A stretch of 7,777 bases of DNA from Bacteroidales bacterium UBA2198 (lineage in GTDB: Bacteria > Bacteroidota > Bacteroidia > Bacteroidales > VadinHA17), in assembly GCA_002328625.1 (NCBI GenBank), contig DCVC01000089.1, forward strand, positions 10,159-17,935. The letters run 5' to 3'. The translations under genes were made by a program, and so were the position numbers. The notes under the pieces were generated by a model. That model had not been told where the DNA came from, searched no databases, and worked only from the letters and a program-made list of their open reading frames with translations. Below are positions 1 through 7,777 of this stretch, in pieces; positions within the stretch are counted from its first letter, which is position 1, and each line of letters begins with the position of its first letter.

Positions 1-1775
1 TAACCAATTCAAACAGTGATAATGTATCCGTTATCAGAACTCTCACCGATGAAACAACTGAAACCATAAGCGTAAGGTTGCAACCCGAGATCAATCCCTT
101 TTTCGGAGACTCTCCTAATGGACTCTGCCTTTCACCAGATGAGCAAACTCTCTATGTAGCAAACGGAATGGACAATGCTCTTGCAGTAATTAAGCTCGGA
201 AAAAATGCAGCAAGAAAAAGTGCACTTAAATCAAGCATAGTTACAGGGTTTATTCCCACGGGAGCATATCCTTCGGGAATATGCTTTTCTGCTTCAGGCA
301 TCCTGTATGTGGCAAATCTTGAAGCAAACGGCGTTCATCTGGGTGTGACAAACCCTAATACAGAAAACCTTATTTATAATTCACACCGCATGCTTGCATC
401 GGTATCAGTAATAACTGTGCCTGAAGGAGATGATCTTAAAGCTTATACGGACACAGTAATAGCAGTAAATGATCTTGCAAGAGCAACACTTGCAAGAGAG
501 GCTCCACGAAAATCTATTGATGCAAAACCTGTACCCGACCGGATAGGAGAACCTTCAGTCTTCAAACATGTACTTTATATAATAAAGGAAAACAGGACAT
601 ATGATCAGGTGCTGGGAGACATGAAGGAAGGCAAGGGAGATCCGGCTCTTTGTATTTATAGTGAGTTGATTACCCCCAATACTCATAAGCTGGCAAGGGA
701 ATTTTCCCTCCTCGATAATTATCATGCATCAGGCAAGAGCTCGGCAGAAGGGCATCAATGGACCGATGCATCAATTGTTACGGATTACATTGAAAAGAAT
801 ATGCGTGCCTGGTTCCGCAGCTATCCTCATGTCCAGACTGATGCTTTGGTGTATGCGCCAACAGGTTTTCTCTGGGATAATGCCATTAAACACGGAAAAA
901 CAGTTCGAATATACGGAGAGGCTTCGTTTCCTGTTGCTGACAGCACACTTACATGGACTGATGTATTTCAAAAGTTTATTAAAGGAGAAAAGATCGAGTT
1001 TACAAATTATACCACAATAGAGCCTGTAAAGCAATTGTTGTGTGAGAACTATCCATCATACGGGCGGCACATATTCCCTGATATAATGAGAGCCGATGTA
1101 TTCATTAAAGAGTTAAAAGCCTTTGAAGCCATGGAGGGAGATCAGCTTCCTGAACTGATGATAATGGCACTTCCCAACAACCATACTGCAGGTTTAAGGC
1201 CTGGCTATCCCAGCCCAAGAGCGTTTATCACTGACAATGACCTGGCATTAGGGCAAATTGTTGAAGCTCTTTCGAAAAGCCGGTTCTGGAAGAATACTGT
1301 TATTTTTGTAACAGAAGATGATTCTCAGGGTGGCTGGGATCATATTTCCGCATATCGTACAGTTGGCCATGTTATCAGCGCTTATTCAAGACTGAAGAGC
1401 ACTATACACACTCATTATGCACAACCATCGATGATCCGGACTATTGAACAGATACTTGGCCTGCCCCCAATGAATATACAGGATGCAATCGCCAGTCCGA
1501 TGACAGACTGTTTTGTTTCTGAACCTGATCTGACCCCTTACACATCAGTTCTTAATATAATACCACTCTTTGAGATGAACAAACCTTTAACATCTCTTTC
1601 AGGCAGAGCACTTCATTTCGCTAAAAAGAGCATGCTCCCGGAATTTGATGGTGTTGATTCCGGTAACGATGATCTCCTGAACAGAATATTATGGTACGCT
1701 GCAAAAGGCAATCTGCCTTACCCCTCAAAATATGCCGGAGCTGTCAGAAGACCGCAGGAAGATGATTTGGATTAA
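1..1775 (+). CDS. YncE-type beta-propeller / alkaline-phosphatase-superfamily phosphoesterase fusion (5'-partial)
   Basis: The frame is open from base 3 to the TAA at 1773-1775 (590 residues), so the true start lies left of the window. The TTG at 78 is internal: the 25 codons before it read as propeller sequence (NSDNVSVIRTL). Numbering from that TTG, residues 1-90 hold YVTN-like blade motifs (LSPDEQTLYVANG, 18-30; SASGILYVAN, 71-80). Residues about 160-480 form a phosphoesterase domain of the PF04185 / acid phosphatase AcpA type. It shows ENRTYD (171-176), SSAEGHQW (221-228), PNNHT (366-370) and TEDDSQGGWDH (412-422). By family analogy Glu171/Asn172 and Asp414/Asp415 would bind metal, and Ser222 is a candidate nucleophile. 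The domain likely hydrolyses phosphate esters; the substrate is unknown. Relatives are usually exported, but any signal peptide is outside the window. A homologue would typically be longer by a few hundred N-terminal residues. No frameshift is seen. Family assignment is confident; specificity is not. Confidence 0.9.
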   Translation, partial: TNSNSDNVSVIRTLTDETTETISVRLQPEINPFFGDSPNGLCLSPDEQTLYVANGMDNALAVIKLGKNAARKSALKSSIVTGFIPTGAYPSGICFSASGILYVANLEANGVHLGVTNPNTENLIYNSHRMLASVSVITVPEGDDLKAYTDTVIAVNDLARATLAREAPRKSIDAKPVPDRIGEPSVFKHVLYIIKENRTYDQVLGDMKEGKGDPALCIYSELITPNTHKLAREFSLLDNYHASGKSSAEGHQWTDASIVTDYIEKNMRAWFRSYPHVQTDALVYAPTGFLWDNAIKHGKTVRIYGEASFPVADSTLTWTDVFQKFIKGEKIEFTNYTTIEPVKQLLCENYPSYGRHIFPDIMRADVFIKELKAFEAMEGDQLPELMIMALPNNHTAGLRPGYPSPRAFITDNDLALGQIVEALSKSRFWKNTVIFVTEDDSQGGWDHISAYRTVGHVISAYSRLKSTIHTHYAQPSMIRTIEQILGLPPMNIQDAIASPMTDCFVSEPDLTPYTSVLNIIPLFEMNKPLTSLSGRALHFAKKSMLPEFDGVDSGNDDLLNRILWYAAKGNLPYPSKYAGAVRRPQEDDLD

Positions 1776-1800
1776 AACTCAATATTAAGCATTTGCCGGC

Positions 1801-3831
1801 ATGGAAAATCCTCTGTTAGTTGATTGGATTACACCGTTTGGTACTCCTCCATTTGACGTGATCCGGATTCATCATTTTCAACCAGCTGTGATTGAGGCAA
1901 TTAAGTTGGCATCGGATGAAATTGACATAATTACTAAAAACCCTGATCCTCCCACTTTTGAGAATACGGTTGCTGCAATTGACAGAACCGGTGAAAAGCT
2001 GAGCAGAATATCTTCTGTGCTTTTTAACCTTAATAGTGCAGAAACCACAAAAGAATTGCAGGGAGTAACACAGGAGATCTCTCCCCTCCTTACCCGTTTT
2101 GCAAATGATATCACTCTCAACAAGAAGCTTTTTAACAGGATCAGAAAAGTTTACAATTCCCGGGATTTGATCGGTTTAAATACAGAACAAAAGATGCTTC
2201 TGGACAAAAAGTACCGTAACTTCATCCTTGGAGGTGCAGGACTCGACAGAATCAATCGGAGAAGGTACAGGGAGATATCGGAAGAATTATCAAAACTGAC
2301 ACTTAAATTCGAAGAAAATGTACTGGATGAAACCAATTCCTTTGAACTTCAACTTATCAATAAAGAAGATCTGGCAGGATTGCCTGACGATATAATTGAA
2401 ATGGCTTCCATGGAGGCCGGGAAACGAGGCAAAGATGGCTGGATATTCACACTTAATTACCCAAGTTATGTGCCATTTATGCAATATTCTGAAAAAAGAA
2501 TACTTCGTGAGAAAATGCTTAAAGCCTATTCCTCGCGTGCCTTTCATGGCAATGAGAAAGACAACAGATCAATAGTAAAGAAGATCGTAAACCTGCGTCT
2601 TGAAACTGCAAAAATGCTGGGATTTAAAAATTACGCAGAAATGGCACTTACAGACCGAATGGCAGAGAATCCTGAAGCAGTTGAATCTTTTCTTGAAGAA
2701 TTGTTCTCAGCCTCAAATAAGGCAGCATTAAGAGATTACCAGAACATAAAGGAATTCGCAGGAAAATGCGGGCACAAAGACGAAATAGAAAGGTGGGACT
2801 GGGCTTTCTATTCCGAAAAACTTAAGAAAGCGAAATATGATATTGACGATGAAATTCTTAAACCATATTTCCGACTGGAAAATGTACAGCAAGCCTTGTT
2901 CGCTCTGGCAAATAAACTTTTTGGGTTAAGATTTGTAAGAAATGATGCAGTTCCTGTTTATTGCGATGAGGTGACGGTATGGGAAGTATATGATCACAAA
3001 GACCACTTTCTTTCAATACTATACCTTGATTATCACCCGCGTCCAGGTAAAAACAGCGGAGCATGGATGACCAGTTTCAGAGATCAGAGAAATGAAGACG
3101 GCATTGAAATAAGACCATTGATATCGATAGTAACAAATTTTTCAAGACCCACGGGAAAGAAGCCATCGCTGCTTACATTCAATGAACTTACAACTTTTCT
3201 GCACGAATTTGGTCACGCTCTGCATGGTATGCTTTCAAGATGCACATACGAAAGTCTGTCGGGCACGAATGTTGTACGCGATTTTGTAGAGCTCCCTTCA
3301 CAATTTATGCAAAACTGGGCTTATGAGCAGGAGTGGCTCGATTCATGGGCCGTTCATTATGAGACAGGGCAAAAGATACCTTATGAGATCGTCAGAAAAA
3401 TCAGGGAAGCCTCTGTATTCAATGAGGGATACGGCTGTAACAGGCAGCTTGGTTTCGGATTTCTTGACATGGCATGGCACACAATAACAGAACCCCAGGA
3501 AAGAGATATCAACGATTTTGAACGTGCCGCATTGATGAAAACTGAACTTTTTCCGGAAATTGAATCAGCTAATATGAGCTGTTCCTTTACCCATCTCTTC
3601 AGTGGCGGATATGCAGCAGGTTATTACGGCTATAAATGGGCCGAAGTGCTTGATGCTGATGCCTTTTTTTATTTCAAAGAAAATGGATTGTTCAACAGGG
3701 ACGCAGCTGAATCGTTCAGAAAAAACATACTGGAAAAAGGAGGGTCTGATAAACCAATGAACCTCTATAAAAATTTCAGGGGGAAAGAACCTTCGATTGA
3801 TGCATTTCTTATCCGAAGTGGTTTAAAATAA
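1801..3831 (+). CDS. M3 family zinc metallopeptidase (Dcp / oligopeptidase A-like)
   Basis: A 676-residue thimet-oligopeptidase-family enzyme, matching the usual ~680 residues of bacterial Dcp and oligopeptidase A. These enzymes cut short peptides in the cytoplasm during protein turnover. The N-terminus carries the family opening (TPFGTPPFDVI, 11-21), and a helical N-terminal half covers roughly 25-250. The catalytic core has HEFGH at 468-472 (His468 and His472 bind zinc, Glu469 is the general base). Glu497 in DFVELPSQ, 29 residues after the first His, fits the third zinc ligand. His598, Tyr604 and Tyr611 in the HLFSGGYAAGYYGY segment fit the substrate-binding loop. There is no signal peptide or membrane segment. 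The ATG at 1801 keeps the whole conserved N-terminus. It starts 25 bp after the previous stop with no clear ribosome-binding sequence, so co-transcription with the upstream gene is possible. Features of both Dcp (SGTN..RDFVE, ANDITLN) and oligopeptidase A (ELPSQFM.NW, C-terminal GGS..PM.L) are present, so dipeptidyl-carboxypeptidase versus endopeptidase activity is left open and no symbol is given. Confidence 0.95.
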   Translation: MENPLLVDWITPFGTPPFDVIRIHHFQPAVIEAIKLASDEIDIITKNPDPPTFENTVAAIDRTGEKLSRISSVLFNLNSAETTKELQGVTQEISPLLTRFANDITLNKKLFNRIRKVYNSRDLIGLNTEQKMLLDKKYRNFILGGAGLDRINRRRYREISEELSKLTLKFEENVLDETNSFELQLINKEDLAGLPDDIIEMASMEAGKRGKDGWIFTLNYPSYVPFMQYSEKRILREKMLKAYSSRAFHGNEKDNRSIVKKIVNLRLETAKMLGFKNYAEMALTDRMAENPEAVESFLEELFSASNKAALRDYQNIKEFAGKCGHKDEIERWDWAFYSEKLKKAKYDIDDEILKPYFRLENVQQALFALANKLFGLRFVRNDAVPVYCDEVTVWEVYDHKDHFLSILYLDYHPRPGKNSGAWMTSFRDQRNEDGIEIRPLISIVTNFSRPTGKKPSLLTFNELTTFLHEFGHALHGMLSRCTYESLSGTNVVRDFVELPSQFMQNWAYEQEWLDSWAVHYETGQKIPYEIVRKIREASVFNEGYGCNRQLGFGFLDMAWHTITEPQERDINDFERAALMKTELFPEIESANMSCSFTHLFSGGYAAGYYGYKWAEVLDADAFFYFKENGLFNRDAAESFRKNILEKGGSDKPMNLYKNFRGKEPSIDAFLIRSGLK

Positions 3832-3907
3832 CTGGTTATTGGTTCCGGAAGCCGGGTATTGGATGAGATATTGGCTGGCAACCGGTGGGTAATCAGCAGC
3901 TAATAAC

Positions 3908-3922
3908 AAGTTATCGAAACTT
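3908..3922. repeat. Short inverted repeat upstream of the purL -7 element
   Basis: AAGTT at 3908-3912 and AACTT at 3918-3922 are perfect 5-bp inverted arms around ATCGA. The element lies just upstream of the -33 region of the predicted purL promoter, where a regulator could bind. At this length in AT-rich DNA it could easily be chance, and no known regulator motif is recognised. Confidence 0.2.
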
Positions 3923-3943
3923 AAATTGAATAATAATTAATAT

Positions 3944-3951
3944 TATCTTTG
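3944..3951 (+). promoter_or_regulatory. Probable Bacteroidota-type -7 promoter element for purL
   Basis: TATCTTTG exactly fits the TAnnTTTG -7 consensus used by the primary sigma factor of Bacteroidota. It lies in the AT-rich part of the gap, about 70 bp before the purL ATG. Transcription would start a few bases downstream, near 3956-3960, giving a leader of about 60 nt. The -33 element is weak: the nearest TTG is at 3926-3928, leaving a 15-bp spacer, shorter than the usual ~20 bp. The call rests mainly on the -7 match and its position. Confidence 0.55.
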
Positions 3952-4019
3952 CTTCGTATTCCAAATCGATGATAATAAGACTATAATTCTTTATTTTTCA
4001 ATATATTAACTCCATCCAC

Positions 4020-7000
4020 ATGATTCTTTATTTCAAAGCTGAATCCAATAAAATTATTGCTGTTGGAACAACATCGTTTCTATCACAAAATGATATTGAA
4101 AAGCTTGTTTGGCTATTTTCTCAGGCTGAGCCGTTAAACAAGGAAAAAATCAGAGGGATTTTCATTGGACCCAGAAAGGAGATGCTAACTCCATGGAGCA
4201 CAAATGCAGTTGAAATAACACAGAATATGGGGATAACAGGTATCAGGAGAATTGAAGAGTTCATTCAGGCTGAATCTGACACTCCCGAATATGATCCAAT
4301 GCTGCAAGCTTTGTATCATAACCTTGATCAGCAAATTTTTACAATCGAACACATTCCTGAAGAGATAGTTTATATTGAGGATATCAAACACTATAATGAC
4401 AGTGAGGGACTTGCACTGAGTGTTGAAGAAGTAGTGTATCTCGAGGATCTGTCAAAATCGATCGGGCGCAACCTGACCGACAGTGAGGTTTTTGGATTTT
4501 CGCAGGTCAATTCTGAACATTGCCGGCATAAGATCTTTAACGGAATTTTCATTATTGATGGTGAAGAGAAAGAGGCAACCCTTTTCCAGCTTATCAAGAA
4601 TACAACTCATTTTAACCGTAACAAAGTCATCTCAGCGTACAAAGACAATTGCGCATTTATCCAGGGACCTGAAGTTGAACAATTTGCGCCCACCACACAG
4701 GAAAAACCTGATTTCTTTTCAATAAATACTTATGAATCTGTTCTTTCTTTGAAAGCAGAAACACATAATTTTCCGACTACCGTTGAACCATTCAATGGTG
4801 CATCAACAGGTACAGGGGGAGAGATAAGAGACCGGATAGCAGGAGGCAAAGGAGCTTTTCCGATCGCAGGCACAGCAGTTTATATGACATCTTACCCCAG
4901 GCCCGAAGGCCTCAGGCCATGGGAAAAAACTATTAAAGAGCGTAAATGGTTATATCAAACCCCGGAAAATATTCTTATCAAAGCATCGAACGGAGCAAGC
5001 GATTTTGGCAATAAATTCGGACAACCCCTGATATGTGGTTCCGTTTTAACTTTTGAACATTTTGAGAACAATAAGAAGTTCGGTTACGATAAAGTTATTA
5101 TGCTGGCAGGAGGTATAGGTATCGGAAAAAAGAAAGACTGTGAAAAGAGCATACCTGACAAGGGTGACCTGATCGTACTTTTAGGGGGAGATAATTACAG
5201 GATAGGAATGGGAGGCGGTGCAGTTTCATCAGTAGATACCGGTGCATACGACAGTTCAATAGAATTAAACGCTGTCCAGAGAGCCAATCCAGAGATGCAG
5301 AAAAGGATCTATAATGCAATAAGGGCTCTAAGCGAGTCAGGCAATAATCCGGTCGTTTCCATTCATGATCATGGTGCCGGGGGACATCTTAACTGTCTGT
5401 CAGAACTAGTGGAAACAACCGGTGGAAAGATAGATATCAGCAAGCTTCCTGTCGGTGATCCGACATTATCTTCCAAAGAAATAATAGGGAATGAGTCCCA
5501 GGAAAGAATGGGCCTTATAATGAAACCGGCAGATATTGAATCGCTCAGAAAGATTGCAGAAAGAGAAAGGGCCCCTTTGTATATTATTGGTGAAGTAACA
5601 GGTGATCAAAAACTCACTTTTGAGAATTCGCTCACAGGAGAAAAACCAATTGATATCTCTCTTTCATCCTTATTTGGTAATCCACCAAAAACTGTTATTA
5701 ATGATACACCGGTTCCTGTCAGTTTTAAAAAGCCTGAGTACGAACAAAGCAAGATCCTTCAATACATTGAAGATGTTTTACAACTTGAAGAGGTAGCTTG
5801 TAAGGACTGGCTGACCAACAAGGTTGACAGGTCGGTGACCGGCCGGTTAGCCAAACAACAGTGTGCCGGTCCTTTGCAGTTACCCCTTAATAATCTGGGT
5901 GCAATAACTCTCGATTACCGGGGTAAAAAAGGCATGGCGACATCCCTGGGACATGCACCGGTGGCTGGTCTTGTTGATCCTGAAGCCGGATCGGTTCTTT
6001 CCATTGCAGAAGCCCTGACAAACATTATCTGGGCTCCACTGAGCGATAAACTTAAAAGCGTTTCGCTGTCTGCAAACTGGATGTGGCCATGTAAAAATCC
6101 AGGAGAAGATGCCAGGTTATTTGATGCTGTTAAAGCAGCCAGTGAATTTGCAATAGAACTTGGAATTAATATCCCTACCGGGAAGGACAGCCTGTCGATG
6201 ACTCAGAAATACAATGATCAGGTGGTAATATCGCCGGGAACAGTAATCATCTCTGCAGCCGCAGAAGTAAACGATATCCGTAAAATTGTTGAGCCTGTCA
6301 TTATTAATGACCCTTATACAAGCCTGCTCTATATTGACATGAGCAGGGATGAAATGAAAATAGGGGGAAGCTGTTTTGCACAGATATTAAGCAGTCCGGG
6401 TAATGAAGTGCCGACAGTTAATGATCCTCAATATTTTGCTGAGGTTTTCAATACGATACAGGATCTGATCAATAAAGGGAAGATTTTATCAGGACATGAC
6501 ATATCAGCGGGGGGCATTATAACCACCCTGCTCGAAATGTGTTTTTCGAACACATCCGGCGGACTTTATATAAACCTGACAGGATTTGAGGAAAAAGACA
6601 CGGTAAAAATTCTTTTCAACCAGAATCCCGGCATTGTAATTCAGGTAAAGGATGAGAACGAGGTTGCTGAGTTTCTGCTTGAACATGGTGTTTATTATTA
6701 CTCAATAGGACATCCTGTCGTGGACAGGACTATTTACGTCCTGAACCATGATGAAACATTAACATTCGACATTGACCATTTAAGGGATAAATGGTTTATG
6801 TCATCATATCTTTTAGACCGGAAGCAAAGTGGCAACGCACTTTCCCTTGAAAGATTTGAAAACTATAAAAACCATGCGTTGAACCTCAATTACGATGATT
6901 TTGAAGGAACGTTCAAATCACTTGGAATCTCTCCTGACAGACGGCGAAAGTCGGGTATCAGTGCTGCAATAATAAGGGAAAAAGGTGTTAACGGCGACAG

Positions 7001-7712
7001 GGAAATGGCTTATGCCTTGTGGCTTGCGGGTTTTGATGTAAAAGATGTTCACATGACCGATCTTATTGAAGGAAGGGAAACCCTTGAAAAAATAAACATG
7101 ATAGTATTTGTAGGAGGTTTTTCCAACTCTGATGTTTTAGGTTCAGCAAAAGGCTGGGCGGGAGCATTCAGATATAATGAGAAAGCCAGGATTGCTCTTG
7201 AGAAATTCTACATGAGACACGATACACTTTCACTGGGTGTTTGCAACGGATGCCAACTTATGGCGGAGTTGGGACTTCTCTATCCGGAACATAAGGAGAT
7301 GCCAAAACTTATCCATAATAAATCGTATAAATTTGAATCCGGTTTTGTCGGGGTACTGATCCAAAAAAATAATTCAGTTATGTTTCACAATATGGCAGGT
7401 ATGCTGTTAGGTATCTGGGTTGCACACGGTGAGGGGCAATTCAGTCTTCCTTACGGAGAAAAACGCTATGATATTGTGATGAAATACAGCAAAAGCACAT
7501 ATCCGGCCAATCCGAACGGATCTGATTATGATACCGCGGGATTATGTTCCAGAGACGGCCGTCACCTGGTTATGATGCCCCATCTGGAAAGGGCCTTTTT
7601 TCCATGGCAATGCGGTTACTATCCTTCCGACAGGAAAAATGATCAGATAACTCCCTGGATGACAGGGTTTGTTAATGCAAAAAAATGGATTCAGGCAGTA
7701 ACAGCTACCTAG
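4020..7712 (+). CDS. purL: Phosphoribosylformylglycinamidine synthase, single-chain (FGAM synthase, PurL)
   Basis: Cytoplasmic enzyme of the fourth de novo purine step: FGAR + ATP + glutamine + water gives FGAM + ADP + Pi + glutamate. At 1230 residues it is the long single-chain form (E. coli PurL is about 1295), so separate PurS and PurQ subunits are not expected. Domains in order: PurS-like N-terminus (about 1-140); linker with SQVNSEHCRH (161-170); first synthase half with AETHNFPTTVEPFNG (246-260), STGTGGEIRD (262-271) and HDHGAGGHLN (449-458); second half with SANWMWPCKNPGEDARL (684-700), PTGKDSLSM (719-727) and SGHDISAGG (824-832); class-I glutamine amidotransferase (about 978-1228). 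The amidotransferase has GVCNGCQL, with nucleophile Cys1075, and MPHLER, with His1188 and Glu1190 completing the triad. All expected motifs are intact. The ATG at 4020 gives the MILYF opening usual for Bacteroidota PurL. There is no Shine-Dalgarno sequence; the upstream bases are AT-rich. The 188-bp gap and promoter suggest its own transcript. Confidence 0.98.
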   Translation: MILYFKAESNKIIAVGTTSFLSQNDIEKLVWLFSQAEPLNKEKIRGIFIGPRKEMLTPWSTNAVEITQNMGITGIRRIEEFIQAESDTPEYDPMLQALYHNLDQQIFTIEHIPEEIVYIEDIKHYNDSEGLALSVEEVVYLEDLSKSIGRNLTDSEVFGFSQVNSEHCRHKIFNGIFIIDGEEKEATLFQLIKNTTHFNRNKVISAYKDNCAFIQGPEVEQFAPTTQEKPDFFSINTYESVLSLKAETHNFPTTVEPFNGASTGTGGEIRDRIAGGKGAFPIAGTAVYMTSYPRPEGLRPWEKTIKERKWLYQTPENILIKASNGASDFGNKFGQPLICGSVLTFEHFENNKKFGYDKVIMLAGGIGIGKKKDCEKSIPDKGDLIVLLGGDNYRIGMGGGAVSSVDTGAYDSSIELNAVQRANPEMQKRIYNAIRALSESGNNPVVSIHDHGAGGHLNCLSELVETTGGKIDISKLPVGDPTLSSKEIIGNESQERMGLIMKPADIESLRKIAERERAPLYIIGEVTGDQKLTFENSLTGEKPIDISLSSLFGNPPKTVINDTPVPVSFKKPEYEQSKILQYIEDVLQLEEVACKDWLTNKVDRSVTGRLAKQQCAGPLQLPLNNLGAITLDYRGKKGMATSLGHAPVAGLVDPEAGSVLSIAEALTNIIWAPLSDKLKSVSLSANWMWPCKNPGEDARLFDAVKAASEFAIELGINIPTGKDSLSMTQKYNDQVVISPGTVIISAAAEVNDIRKIVEPVIINDPYTSLLYIDMSRDEMKIGGSCFAQILSSPGNEVPTVNDPQYFAEVFNTIQDLINKGKILSGHDISAGGIITTLLEMCFSNTSGGLYINLTGFEEKDTVKILFNQNPGIVIQVKDENEVAEFLLEHGVYYYSIGHPVVDRTIYVLNHDETLTFDIDHLRDKWFMSSYLLDRKQSGNALSLERFENYKNHALNLNYDDFEGTFKSLGISPDRRRKSGISAAIIREKGVNGDREMAYALWLAGFDVKDVHMTDLIEGRETLEKINMIVFVGGFSNSDVLGSAKGWAGAFRYNEKARIALEKFYMRHDTLSLGVCNGCQLMAELGLLYPEHKEMPKLIHNKSYKFESGFVGVLIQKNNSVMFHNMAGMLLGIWVAHGEGQFSLPYGEKRYDIVMKYSKSTYPANPNGSDYDTAGLCSRDGRHLVMMPHLERAFFPWQCGYYPSDRKNDQITPWMTGFVNAKKWIQAVTAT

Positions 7713-7777
7713 TCATTGGGGTAAGGATAACTGACATCAGTCTCGTATTGTCCGATAGATTGGCAGTTTGATTCCGT
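7709..7777 (-). CDS. Possible 3' end of a convergent gene (partial, uncertain)
   Basis: Reading leftward from the window edge, one minus-strand frame is open for 22 codons and ends at a TAG (complement of 7709-7711). It overlaps the purL TAG within a shared CTAG. The tail reads GQYETDVSYPYPND, a plausible hydrophilic C-terminus. The evidence is weak: 22 open codons are expected by chance about a third of the time, and a second minus-strand frame is also open over nearly the same stretch. I do not recognise a family. If it is not coding, these bases are simply the purL downstream flank, with no evident terminator. Confidence 0.25.
   Translation of the reverse strand, partial: TESNCQSIGQYETDVSYPYPND

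Larger units (their letters stand above)
3832..4019. other. Intergenic region between the M3 peptidase gene and purL
   Basis: A 188-bp non-coding gap. The left half (about 3832-3900) is relatively GC-rich and contains three copies of TATTGG and several CCGG tetramers. It forms no convincing stem followed by a T-run, so I cannot point to a terminator for the peptidase gene. The right half (about 3900-4019) is strongly AT-rich and contains the probable purL promoter and a leader of roughly 60 nt. I see no purine-riboswitch-like fold in the leader and no significant small open frame. Confidence 0.7.

Noticed and set aside
78..80. TTG as the start codon of the first gene
   Set aside because: The frame stays open to base 3, and the upstream codons encode beta-propeller-like sequence continuous with the following blade; there is no ribosome-binding sequence before it.
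724..1034. Overlapping plus- and minus-strand open frames within the phosphoesterase gene
   Set aside because: They lie wholly inside a domain with clear conserved motifs in the main frame; their translations show no recognisable domain.
2290..2547. Minus-strand open frame inside the M3 peptidase gene
   Set aside because: It is antisense to a well-conserved coding region and has no recognisable product or start signal, so it is a shadow of the real gene.
3663..3670. T-run as a possible terminator or frameshift site in the peptidase gene
   Set aside because: It encodes the expected Phe-Phe-Tyr-Phe stretch, the downstream frame matches the family C-terminus, and no stem precedes it.
3952..4019. 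Purine riboswitch or other structured leader before purL
   Set aside because: The roughly 60-nt leader is AT-rich, lacks the paired helices and conserved loop sequences of a purine aptamer, and is short for one plus an expression platform.
5098..5319. Minus-strand open frame inside purL
   Set aside because: It is antisense to the conserved synthase core, with low-complexity Leu/Ser-rich translation typical of a shadow frame.
7729..7740. ACTGA-CA-TCAGT inverted repeat as a purL terminator
   Set aside because: The loop of two bases is too small for the full stem, the stem is only 4-5 bp and AT-containing, and no T-run follows.

Overview
The window looks like ordinary chromosomal DNA from a member of the Bacteroidota, probably Bacteroidales-like. 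This is an inference from several signs. The base composition is moderately AT-rich. None of the three starts or genes shows a convincing Shine-Dalgarno sequence. A TAnnTTTG-type -7 promoter element sits upstream of the last gene. The proteins resemble Bacteroidota forms of their families, notably the single-chain purL product opening with MILYF. I saw no mobile element, CRISPR array, tRNA or rRNA.

Layout: three large genes lie on the + strand and fill nearly the whole window. The first (1-1775) enters from outside the left edge. It is the C-terminal part of a fusion of a YncE/YVTN-type beta-propeller with an alkaline-phosphatase-superfamily phosphoesterase. After 25 bp comes a complete M3-family zinc oligopeptidase (1801-3831). 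A 188-bp AT-rich intergenic region (3832-4019) holds the probable promoter for the third gene. That gene is full-length purL (4020-7712), the glutamine-dependent FGAM synthase of de novo purine synthesis. The last 65 bp may hold the 3' tail of a convergent minus-strand gene whose stop codon overlaps the purL stop.

The genes do not form an obvious functional system. The tight spacing of the first two would allow co-transcription, but their roles (probably exported phosphoesterase, cytoplasmic peptide degradation) are not clearly linked. purL appears to be transcribed from its own promoter. I do not see a previously undescribed system here; the findings below are modest.
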